Below are positions 54,598 through 64,000 of a stretch of 64,000 nt of DNA, piece after piece (position 1 is the stretch's first letter; the number at the start of each line of letters is the position of its first letter). This DNA comes from Pleurostoma richardsiae. Its lineage: Eukaryota; Ascomycota; Sordariomycetes; Calosphaeriales; Pleurostomataceae. The DNA is taken from contig JANBVO010000036.1 in NCBI GenBank assembly GCA_030052745.1, positions 248,001 to 312,000 of the forward strand. Reading direction: 5' to 3'. The position numbers and the translations under genes were made by a program. The notes under the pieces were generated by a model. It did not search any database. It saw nothing but the letters and a program-made list of their open reading frames with translations, and was not told the DNA's origin.

Positions 54598-56192
54598 GAC
54601 TGCCGTGTGCGCACATGTATTGGCGTCAGGGAGGAGAAGGAAGCAGGAGAGGTATCACGCGAGAGAGAATGTTTGTATGTTTTGGGAGGCGCTGGGCCTA
54701 GCTCGCGAGGTACCTCCGTACCTACAGCACAGCACAAGCACAGCTCATTCAGCTCCGTTCTTGGGCGAGCATGTGAAAATGACGGGCTTATTTAGCGTCT
54801 GGTTGCTTGCGTCTTTGTCCCTCGGGTTCCTCCCGGACAGTGGGGACAGGCGAGTCAATTACAGGTTTGCTGTGCGTTTCTATTGGGACAAGGCCCGGCC
54901 GCATTGGGCCGTGGCCAGCAACATTCCGGCGTCAACACCGAGTCATGGCCGCGGGCGGAGATTCTGGTCTGACACCCCCTCCGCAGGAGTCACGGCGAGA
55001 TTCACGTGTTGCAAGCAGAGCAGAAACACACAGTTGCCCCGTTCAGTCCCCGTCGGCTCCGGACAGAATCCATTTACCGCCCGAGAATGCAAGGCGGACC
55101 GGACCCGGATCTAGATCTGCTGTGCTCCGTCACCAGATCATCCACCCACAGGCCTGGTATGACTTCAGCATGCCATTGAGGCTCAAACTCAGCCGGCACT
55201 TGTTTTGACAGGCTTGACCAGGCGACCCCTCCCTAGCCTGCCAACCCAGCTAGGCCCGTGGACGGGCCTTTTCAGGATCGATCGATAACGCATGGTGCTG
55301 CGGCTAACGCGATCTGTTAGGGTCTGACTGGAAATGCGGGCCTCCATCGGCACGGAACGGCGAACTTGGACCTGTCCGCTGGGAAATCGGACCAATTCAA
55401 AAGTCGTCTTTTGGCAAAGGTAAACGATGCACTTGCTCCGGCGGAGAGGTGCTTTCACGCCGAGGTAAAGTGGCATCCACCATCCCCCCATGCAGGGAGG
55501 GACAGATATAGAAACCGGATATGAAGAGATCACATCGCCGAGGGTGCAGCCAAGGAGCAGAATGTAACTGGGTGGGGAAGAAGCCGAGATGATGGCTGGG
55601 AGGGAGGAGCAATGGCCGTCAGCTCCTCGCCACTTGGACCTCACTTGAGAGCATCCATGTAATCCCAGCTGTGTAAGCGGCACACAACAAGGACGGACAT
55701 ACATGAGGACGTCGCTTTGGGGGTTCCGTCTGGCACGCTTAAATGATCCCAGGCCGCAGGCGCCTTGAGGAAAGATCGTAGGAACGGGCCCGACAGGGAT
55801 GGCAACACACCCGGAGCCAATCCGAGGCCCGCCGTCGGAACGGGTCCAGCAAAAGCAAAGGCCTCGGGATGATTCCGACACTGACTTTAGTGGATGGCCC
55901 CTTTTACGGGCAAACAATTCGCGACGCCGCCGCCGTCAACTTCGGGGCAAATCCGTCAACGATGCTTGCATGCAGGAAAGCTCCGCGTCATCGCCGGCGA
56001 AAGCTTCGCCGCGATCGCCGCGATGGGTGTCGGGAGTCCTGGACAGCTTTTCGGAGATGAAGTCCCATTCGCCTTGGCTTCCATCGCGGAAATGAGCAGG
56101 AGCGCCTTGTAGACAGCTTCAGCACTAGGTTCAGCGTAGAGATCTCGAGACCACTTCATTCTTATAGCGACCCGTGAGACGACACAGCAGCC
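54598..56192. promoter_or_regulatory. Long divergent promoter between the PDR transporter and the amidohydrolase
   Basis: This 1.6-kb region must hold both promoters. A minus-strand frame of 242 codons (55189-55917) has no family resemblance, an odd composition and no upstream motif, so it is not called. GTAC-rich words occur near 54709-54724. No clear PDRE-type element could be confirmed by eye. Confidence 0.4.
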
Positions 56193-57370
56193 ATGTTCGC
56201 CAATCGCTCATCTGTCTATTTCGCTATCGCCGCGGTCCCTGTCCTGCTCCTCGCGATGGGCCCAGCATACAGAATCCTGTGTCAGCTGGTGGCGTTCGTA
56301 ACGGTGGTGATGAGTAGCAGCGGCCGCGTCGACACGCACTTCCATGCGCTGCCTCCGGCGTACTTGGCGGCCGTCGAGGCAGCCGGCGGTGACCCGTCTG
56401 GCTATCCTTCCCCTGATTGGTCGCTCGACGCCGCAGTCAAGTCCATGGATGCGCTTGGCACCTCTGTGGGTATGGCTGACAGGTGGCCAAGAAGCAACGA
56501 CGTAGAGGCATGCTGACAGATGTCTCAGGAATCCTCTCCGTATCTTCCCCGGGTGCTCCAATTGCAGGGACTGGCGCGGTGGCCAAGAAGCTAGCACGGG
56601 GGCTGAACGAGCAGCTTGCCGAATACTCCACGGCGAGCCAGCACAAAGGCCGCATTGGCTTCTTTGGCGTGCTTCCCGACTGGCAGGATGTCAATGGCAC
56701 CCTGGCCGAGCTCGACTTCCTCTACGGCCAGCAGAAGCTCTGCAGCGGCGTCACTGTGTACACCAGTTATGGCGGAAAGCTCCTCGGCGACCCTCTGTTT
56801 GTGCCTATCTGGGCGAAGCTGCAGGCGTACAAGGCCCTCGTCTTCATCCACCCCTCGGTTCTCGACGTGCAACCTCACTTCATCAATCCATCGATTCCCC
56901 AGCCCATCGTCGACTACCCGCTGGCCACGACCCGTGCCGCCGTCGACCTCGTCATGACGGGGACGGTTCGTGCGTGCCCGGACGTGGACATCATCCTCTC
57001 CCACGCCGGCGGCGCGCTGCCCTTCGTCGGCGGCCGGGCCATCAACAGCCTCGCTCTCCCCGCCGTCGTCGGTGTGGCGAAGGTGAATCTTCTGCAGGCC
57101 AAGAACGACTTCGGACGATACTATTATGATATTGCCCTAAGCACAAGCGACGCTCAGCTGGATGGGCTGCTGGACTTTGCAGACTCGAGCCACATACTGT
57201 TCGGATCGGATTTCCCGTATGTGCCGCAATTCGGAATCGATGCGGTCGTGCTTCAATACGCGAAATATGTGGCAACGAGCTCAAAGGGCGAGCAGATCAA
57301 GCCTGAGATACTGAGGGAGAACTCTCTCAAACTGCTGAAGAAGCATGCTCAGGGGCTTGTGTTCAACTGA
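56193..57370 (+). CDS. Amidohydrolase, 6-methylsalicylate-decarboxylase-like, with possible membrane anchor
   Basis: Two exons (56193-56469, 56529-57370) join in phase to 372 residues. The catalytic part begins RVDTHFHALPPAYL, with the metal-binding HxH, followed by DALGTSVGILSVSSPGAP, VFIHPSVLD, IILSHAGGALPF and LFGSDFPYVP, the pattern of ACMSD-like enzymes including 6-methylsalicylate decarboxylases. Such enzymes remove CO2 without cofactor redox. The first 39 residues (MFANRSSVYFAIAAVPVLLL and more) are hydrophobic and could anchor the enzyme to a membrane. An in-frame ATG at 56310 would give a soluble form starting MSSSGRVDTHFH. Both starts are plausible. Nearby flavin monooxygenases could act on the phenol product. 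Confidence 0.85.
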
Positions 57371-57439
57371 GGTGCTGACAAGGGGCAGTTTCCAGGTCTG
57401 AACAAGTCAGATGTAACCGAAGCATTAGACAGATTAGGC

Positions 57440-59991
57440 CTAGATTGTAGGACTAGTAGGCATGAAATCAAACGTCTGGTCCCAGGTAAACATCGGCCCC
57501 ATCATGTATGTGTCTTCAAGGCTTGGACCCATCGTGTCTAGGTGGGCCAGCATGTCAACGTGGCTGTGGAAGTGCATCTGCACATCCACCAGTGTTTCGT
57601 CCTGTTCTTCTATCGAGAGCTGGGACTGTTGTTGACCTGTGCCATTTTCCCTGGCTAGGTTGGAGCAGCTTATCAGCAACGATGACAATGGTAGTGAGTC
57701 GAACGACGCCTAGTACTCACCTGCCTGTTTCATTAACACCTGCCCATTGACCTTGAGTAGCAGATCCAATGACTTGCGTGCAGAGACGCTGAATGATGCC
57801 TGGTGTTGCAAGATTGACTGGCACTGACCCCATAATGTATCGATCTCAGCCTGATCCAAAGCCTCCCAGAGAGGTTGGCACAGTCGGGCAACGATCAGGA
57901 CGAGTCCAGCAGTACACGCATCTGCATGGATAGTCAGATTACGATGTCCAAGACGCAGGGCCAGGAGATGCTCACATAGCCCATTCCACCACCACGCGCC
58001 AGTCTTTTCTGTCAGATAAGTGTCATGTATCAACCGGATCAGCCGCTTGGCGGCTTCAACACATGACTTTCCACATTCCAACGCAAAGGAGTAGCGCAAG
58101 CCATCGCTGGACAGTAACCTCTGACTCGAGTCAGCTTGCTTGATTCCGTGCATGTTCGACACGGAAAGTTGTGTTAGGATCGGTCGATGTAGTATGAGCT
58201 GCATGTAAATGAATCTACGACAGTCAGCTCTCTTCCTTTGGCTGGAATAGTAGTGGACTTACCTTGCGTGTAGCACATTCTTCTGTATCTCAAAGATGAC
58301 TCCGTCCTCAGCGGAGACTTTCTTATGTGCTTCCGGCGATATCCATGACAGAAAAGGTGTAACAGACCGCTCAAAGCCGGAGAGCTGGCTTTCGAGTTCA
58401 ACGATGGTGTCCAGGCTATGCTGGATATTCAGACCCGCCGTAACAGGACCGTTGACATTGGTCTCTCGACTCAGCCAAGGCTGGTATATCCTCTGGAGTA
58501 TCCCCTCCAGAATGACACTTAGCTGGATGCTTTCTCTATAGAAACATAATTTGAGCTGCTCTGCCTCTGTCTCACCGGTTGAAGGGGCGCTTAGATCGAC
58601 TGTTCCCGGTAGAATGGAGAGGCTAGAGGTCATAGTTGGGCGTCCAAAGGTCATGCTCACGATCCTTCGGAAGTTGTTAGTAACCGATCATGTCATACAG
58701 CGAGGCGAAGGGAAGCATTGGGACACGTACGAGTCCATGATTACGCATCCGTGCCATGTACGCCGCCGGATCTCTCTCTCTCGGGCGTCACTCGTTCGCC
58801 GGCCTACCTCGGTATGTAGACCAAGCGCCTGGGCTACGCGACACGCTACTCCGACCGCATTCCAGCACCGAGTGGGAAACGGCGTGCCTTGAAGAACCAG
58901 CGCAACGACGAGAAGTGCCTGAACAACGCCCAGATTGTTCATGTCTAGAAAGTCGAGACCAATAAAACTTTTTGAGCGATTGAAGAAGACCTCGCTGGCA
59001 GCCATCTTCTCCGAGGCAGAGAGATCGGAGAAACAGCAGCCGAGAGCAAAGACGGCGTTGAGGGCGGAGTGAAACACGATCGTGCTAGCATCTGCCTCAG
59101 AACCCCCCAAGCCGTACCCACGGAACTGTGACGAGTCGACGAGGGTTTCGTTGTCCGCTTGCCATAGGCTCCGGTATGCGTGCTCGAAGGCGGCTCGGTC
59201 AAAGAACGGATAGAGATAATAAACCCTCTGCCAGTACCTCTGCAAGAAATGGTCGGCAAGGGCCCGAGGAGGCAAGGCAAATTTGTCCAAGTTCGCAAAT
59301 CTCGAGAGCGCAGCGCCCCTCGAGGGGTCCGGCGGGACCTGAGATGGCTGCTTTGAGAAACTGTCTGGCTCCTGCCAGCCGCACGCCTCCTTGAGGAACG
59401 AGGCTGCTGAAGATTGGCCGTAGAAGTCGCCCGCGGCATGTGTTGAGCCGCTTAGGTCCTCCTCGGAGAGGACTGTTCCCATGGCCGTCACGCCGCTCGC
59501 GTTCTCGGAAGCATCTACCTGATCCGTCGAGCATGCGGAAGGCGTCTTCTGCGAGTCCGGGCGTCTATCCAGGACTGCAAGCACAGACGGGCTGCGACCA
59601 TGCGGAGAGGTATGCGCATTTGCTTCGCTCGGAGGCAAATGCACTGATGGTGGCTCTGCCGCATCGATGGACGCGAGATCAACCCCATGCATGATGCACG
59701 CGTGCTCCAGCCGCCGGATGCGCTCATGCAAAGCCTTGGTGTAGCTGAAGAGGGTCAGCTAATTCCCATCGAGCTACCAGTAGAGACTGCGGAAGGGAGG
59801 CCATACTCGTCGCTGCAGGCGGTCCGCGCGTTTCCAGCCTTGTAGATGCACTGCTCCAGGCCCAGCGATCGATGCTCGCATGTCGAGCAGATGGGCTTCC
59901 TCCCGTCACATCGCGACTTACGCTCCCTGCAGGGCTCGCAGGCGAGAGTGATCTTCCGGCGGCGCTGCCGCTCACGATTCTCTGCTGCCAT
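57440..59991 (-). CDS. Zn2Cys6 transcription factor
   Basis: Six exons on the minus strand from ATG 59991. The zinc cluster ACEPCRERKSRCDGRKPIC with STC and a distal EQC begins at about residue 17. Splicing with donor GTATGG and acceptor TTCAG gives CSDDYTKALHERIRRLEH, a coiled-coil linker. The fungal-specific domain follows: HFLQRYWQRVYYLYPFFD, then AFALGCCFSD-type helix (VFALGCCFSDLSASE), FIGLDFLDMNNLGVVQAL, REIRRRTWHGCVIMD and SMTFGRPTM. Later introns restore HARFIYMQLIL and WWWNGLYACTAGLVL. The gene lies between the amidohydrolase and the phenol hydroxylase-like gene, so it is the best candidate regulator of this cluster. Full length is about 730 residues. Confidence 0.9.
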
Positions 59992-60797
59992 GGTGGCGGT
60001 TCTGAGGGTGTGACGATACCGGCCTCTTCATGCCACGATCTCCTCCGTTTAATGCAGAGGCGGGATAGATGCGACTGTAGGACTGGGGGAACTCTAGGGT
60101 CCTGTTCGGCAGCAGTCGGGGTAATCAGAGGGATATCACTGGCCCGCCTACAACAGACTCCAGCTTTTCCCCAGGTATGGGGTATTGGATTGCGGGGAAG
60201 ACAGCGAGCCGGCGCAAGTCTTGGCCGAGGCACAAGCGGTTCACGAGGTTGAATGAAGGAGGGAGGCCGTGACCAACAATCGCGACGGCAGTGGTCGTTC
60301 CCACAGATCGACTAACCATAGTTAATCGTCGTCTCGGGGGACGGGCTTTCAGATCGCCGACTCCCCCCTGGATGAGTAAGCGGAAGAGTGGGGAAATAGG
60401 TACGGAGAGGCTACAGTACTCATGTAAGGGGTGACAATTTCCTCGCTCTCAGGGAAAGCCACCCTGCATACATCCAACTGCAAAGATGTACCACGTGTAT
60501 AGACCTCTATTAATGCAGATATCTACCTGCCGTGCTAATAAGCGGCAGAGACGGAAGCAATTACCGCGAAGTCAGGCTTCAGAGTGTATCTGTCTATGAT
60601 TGGCGTCCGAGACCAGTCTTTCTTCTCGCTTCGATCTGATTTGAAAAAAGTGCGGTACCCGTTTCTCTCTTCTCTCCTCTTATTTATTTCTGAAGGGGGA
60701 AAAGAAGGACAAGGAAAGAGAGTCGAGAGAAGAGTGAAATCAGGGGGAAAGCTTGTACAGGCAACAAAGCCACAGCGCGTATCCACGCTTTGTGGGT
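59992..60797. other. Intergenic, no gene seen
   Basis: About 800 bp holding the regulator promoter on the left and the 3' end of the monooxygenase gene on the right. Frames of up to 126 codons have no family. Nothing structured was noticed. Confidence 0.4.
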
Positions 60798-62788
60798 TCA
60801 GGCTCGCAGAAGACAGCCATCGAAGAAGTCCCGTATCGCATCGACGTCCTCGAGAGCGCTGATCTGAGAGACATCTGGAAGAACGAGGTTATTAGCACGG
60901 GCCAAACCTAGATCAGTTCGGCACTTACAGTGGTCCGGCCGCACAATAACCACGGCACCCTGGGTAGGGTCAACGCCATACGATTCAAAGGCTTGCCCGC
61001 AGCCTAGCGTGTTGTAACCCTCGCCGTCGATGAAAACACGGTGGAGGCCTGTGAGAGAGACATGTCAGTCTGGAATCGAGGTACAAAGGAGTTCATCTCT
61101 GCATAGGACTGCGAATGGTCACACAGGATACCGGGTGATGCTCACATCTCATCTTCAAAGGGCCAGTGATGGGCATGAAGACCCTGGGGATCTGGTCTGG
61201 CTCCAGGGCTACACGCTCAGAAGACAGGACGAGGACTGGACGAATGACGCTGTCGGGGTCTGCCTCCGCCGGCGTGTAGGGTGCAGCTTTTGTTGAGACG
61301 AACCTCTTCCAGTTTCGCTGCACCTCCAGCCGTGAGCAGGTTCCCACCGAAGACAACAAGGTACCAGCAGCCATCCGCGGGTAGCGCCGTGACGAGCTGC
61401 ATTGGGCGAGCGTCGGAGAACCGCACGACCATGGCCGTGGGGAAACGCATACCGACTGTCACCTTTGCCGCGAGCGCCGCCGCACTCGCCTTCCCGCGGA
61501 CTAAACTCGAGTCTCTGTACTTGACAGCCAGTCCTGCTGTGTAGCGGCCGGCCTTGACGAACTGCTCCTTGAAGTGATCGGACGAGATTCCGTGCTCCCG
61601 CCGGTATGAGGTGGAGAAGAGCTTGGTGAAGTACCGGTCGAAGTCGATGAGCTCCGTTGCCGTCTGCTGGCGCTCTGAGACATAAGTCTCGAGGAGCTGG
61701 GGCGGCGCCCTGCCGGTTAGCACGAGGCCCAGCTTCCAGCCAATGTTGTGTCCGTCTTGGAGGCTGACGTTCATGCCCTGCCCCGCTTTGGGCGAGTGTG
61801 TGTGGCATGCATCGCCCGTCAGGAAAATCCGGTGCTCTTTGGTGAAGTGGTCCGCCTGGCGCTGTCCGATCGCGTATGCGGACCACCAAGCGGTCTTGGC
61901 GATCTCCATTGTATACGGTTGGAATATGAGGCGGGATCTTTCGTGGAGGTATTCCATGTCTACATTGTTCGCCTCTTTATCGGGCAACTCGATGTAGAAG
62001 CGAACCATGGCATTGCCTTCCCTCGGTATTATGATGAGGTTGCCGGTGTCCGAATGCAGTATCGACTTCTTGCGGATATCTGGGAAATTCGTCTGAGGAT
62101 ACACATCCATCACCCCCCAGATAGCATTGCTGCTGTCTCCAACCATATTGAAGCCAAGTGACTTCCGCACCGTGCTGTGAGCTCCGTCGCAGGCCTACAC
62201 ACCCAGTCAGGTCAGTGTCAGACATCACTGATGAAGACTTCATATATATCATACCAGCACATATTTGGCCCGATATAGACAAGAATCTCCCGCTTTCGAT
62301 GCCTTCACTTCGACACGCCCTGACCCCACCTCATCTTGGACGCCAATCACGTCTTTCCCAAGCTGAACATCCTCAACCTCACATCCGTACTCGATCCCGG
62401 CATCTTCTCCACCACGAGCCCTCTTGATTTCATCAATCATAATCCCGTTTATCCTTGCTTGGTTCAGGATGACGTGCGGCTGGTGGCTTAGCCCCTCCTC
62501 CGTGTCCGGCGCGACTTGCTGTCGCTTAATGCCACCCTTTCCGTCGGAGGACCAGAAGGCTAACTCCATGACGTGGTAGGACTCCTTCAGAAGGGGCTCC
62601 GAAATAGAGAAGCTCTCGAAGACTTCGACCGTGCGGCACTGCACCCCATCAGCCTGTCCAACCTGGAGAGGTCCGTTCCGGCTCTCCAGGACCTTGTAGT
62701 TGATTCCGAAGCGCGCCAACCAGATGGCGGCGCAGAGTCCAGCGGAGCCGCTGCCGCAGATGAGGACGTCTACCTCCTCGGCAGCCAT
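60798..62788 (-). CDS. FAD-dependent phenol 2-monooxygenase-like protein, apparent frameshift
   Basis: The gene runs from ATG 62788 to a stop at 60798 on the minus strand. The N-terminal FAD site reads VDVLICGSGSAGLCAAIWLA, and the second FAD motif is GDACHTHSPKAGQGMN with SLQDGHNIGWKLGL. The C-terminal thioredoxin-like domain ends with YGVDPTQGAVVIVRPDHY, split by a short intron, and VSQISALEDVDAI. The enzyme would hydroxylate a phenol next to an existing hydroxyl using NADPH and O2. Between GGAAKLEEV (frame one) and VSTKAAPYTPAEADPDSVI (frame two), near 61290-61305, the reading frame shifts by one base with no intron long enough to explain it. This is either a sequencing error or a young disabling mutation. 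Other introns splice cleanly. Confidence 0.8.
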
Positions 62789-63285
62789 GTTTGCTCAGAG
62801 CTCAGCAGTAATGTCTTATTGGTAAGGTTGGAAGGGCAAGCAGAAAAGGTGGATTACAGCCCTTCGAAACTCTGATCACGGGAATAAAGCGCGAGCCAAG
62901 GACGAGGATTTGGTAGGTCTACTTCCTCTTCTAGTGCTTAAACAAACGCGGAATGCGTGCCGCAAGACTCGGCTCGTTGTTTTACCTCCCGAGTATCGTC
63001 CATGTGTACCGCCGGATACAATCCGAAGGCGTATTACTGGCGGAACTCTCACCCACCTCCCGGACTACCCATGGACGCTCCGAAGACGCATACGAACGGG
63101 CAAGTTGCGATACCCGCCACCAACTACCGGAGCGGTTGTTCTCCGCACTGCCAAGACGAGCCGATGTGCAAAGTATGGAGTTAGACCACTATCGAGTCTG
63201 GGGAAAACAAAGTCTCAATTGCACTACAGGGATTATACCTTATCTAACTGGTAGTAAAATAGCACAATCTTCTTGAGCCATATGC
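62789..63285. other. Intergenic, no gene seen
   Basis: About 500 bp between two minus-strand monooxygenase genes. The plus-strand frames of 75-114 codons here have no family. It presumably holds the promoter of the phenol hydroxylase-like gene. Confidence 0.4.
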
Positions 63286-64000
63286 TCATAAGCTAGGATC
63301 ATTACTCCGTCCAAAGACTCGGTGTCGGCCGCTGTGGAAGCCGATTAGATGTGCTAGCTTTTTCTCGAGCAACGGCGCGTACAGCCGGATGTCCGCCGCA
63401 TATCTGGCCAGCAAACGGTACGTCACTACTGCAGAGAGGACGACACCTACAACCAGGAATGCCTTCAAGATCACGCGCAGTGATGAAGAGCGCTTGATTG
63501 CTGGCAAACTCTTAGGTCCCTGTGATATGTCAGTCGTCGAGGACTACAGCCGAGACGGCGCACGCGCTTGGATTGCTTACAGAGAATTCCCAGTCGCTCC
63601 ATGTCGGGAACAAGCTTCGGTACCAGAAATGGGCCTGCGAGTAAGGATAGCTCATGGCGTTCCAAGTCTGGCCCTTCTCGGCGTCCTTCTCGATGTACCA
63701 GCTCGAACATCCCGAGTTCCAGACCGTCTTGGACAGATCGGTCTGGATGCGCGATACGTAGCGCTCTTCTGCATCTCTCTTAAGACCAGCCACGCTAGCC
63801 TTGCCCTCGAGAATTGGCTTCAGCACACGCAGTGCATAGTTGATGGAGTTCTCAGCAGCCATGATGGCGGACGTGTGTCCCGTGGCGGCGTTTGGACCTG
63901 TGGCAAACAACTTGATTAGCATCGACTCTTCACGGCGGCTTACGATGACATGTACCTAGCAAAATAAAGAAGTTTGGAAAGCCGCTCAGGACAGAGCAAT
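63286..64000 (-). CDS. Baeyer-Villiger/flavin monooxygenase, C-terminal part (cut by window end)
   Basis: Only the 3' part is in the window; the gene continues beyond 64000. Three exon pieces are visible: 63956-64000, an exon ending at 63897, and the last exon to the stop at 63286. Spliced, they read GFPNFFILLGPNAATGHTS, the conserved C-terminal motif of Baeyer-Villiger-type flavin monooxygenases, then WNSGCSSWYIEKD and SQAHFWYRSLFPTW. The final exon encodes a hydrophobic helix (VILKAFLVVGVVLSAVVTY) followed by a basic tail, so the protein is probably tail-anchored in a membrane with its catalytic part in the cytosol. It would insert oxygen next to a ketone or oxidise a related substrate. It is next to the phenol hydroxylase-like gene. 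Confidence 0.85.

Noticed and set aside
55189-55917. 242-codon minus-strand open frame in the PDR/amidohydrolase promoter
   Set aside because: Composition and residue pattern are not protein-like, there are no family motifs, and it lies in an expected bidirectional promoter.
1-64000. CRISPR array, rRNA genes or functional tRNA genes
   Set aside because: No regularly spaced identical repeats, no rRNA-like conserved blocks and no well-paired tRNA cloverleaf were seen on either strand.

Overview
The window is nuclear DNA of a filamentous ascomycete (Pezizomycotina). The evidence is short GT-AG introns of about 50-85 nt, four regulators of the fungal zinc-cluster class (three with a recognisable Zn2Cys6 motif), a PDR-type ABC transporter, fungal MFS carriers, and a 4-kb block emptied of CpA/TpG, which is the signature of repeat-induced point mutation (RIP). 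The species cannot be named from this sequence. A 100-N gap at 27697-27796 marks a break in the assembly.

Region by region. (1) 0.3-11.2 kb looks like an amine or amino-acid use module: an APC permease, a small SnoaL/NTF2-like protein, two divergent paralogous regulators (one without a DNA-binding zinc cluster) and a copper amine oxidase. (2) 11.9-15.95 kb is a heavily RIPped TIR transposon with 96-bp terminal inverted repeats and TA at both ends. (3) 16.2-27.0 kb is rich in aromatic-acid catabolism genes: a dihydroxybenzoate-decarboxylase-type amidohydrolase, a zinc-free MDR oxidoreductase, a CorA-like membrane protein, an MFS exporter or importer, a dienelactone hydrolase and a bacterial-type 4,5-dihydroxyphthalate decarboxylase. 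(4) 27.0-28.7 kb is a repeat island with a 17-bp minisatellite, the gap, and a perfect 128-bp inverted repeat. (5) 28.7-33.6 kb is a divergent sugar transporter / GH95 fucosidase pair with several CreA-type motifs between them. (6) 34.5-49.6 kb holds mixed genes: a secreted class-3 lipase, a DUF7726-like nuclear protein, a broken MYND protein, an F-box-like protein, a membrane-anchored methyltransferase, a Zn2Cys6 regulator, a BTB protein and a secreted M24 peptidase. (7) 49.8-64.0 kb is a second aromatic or detoxification cluster: PDR transporter, possibly membrane-anchored 6-methylsalicylate-decarboxylase-like enzyme, Zn2Cys6 regulator, phenol-hydroxylase-type flavoprotein (with an apparent frameshift) and a tail-anchored Baeyer-Villiger-type monooxygenase cut by the window end.

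Regions 3 and 7 each pair a non-oxidative decarboxylase with transport and follow-on enzymes. The most interesting proposal is that the window carries two aromatic-carboxylate catabolic or detoxification clusters, the first built around an enzyme normally seen in bacterial phthalate degradation. This is inferred from family membership and clustering only; no ring-cleavage dioxygenase is present in the window. Exon boundaries given were worked out by hand from splice motifs and reading phase.
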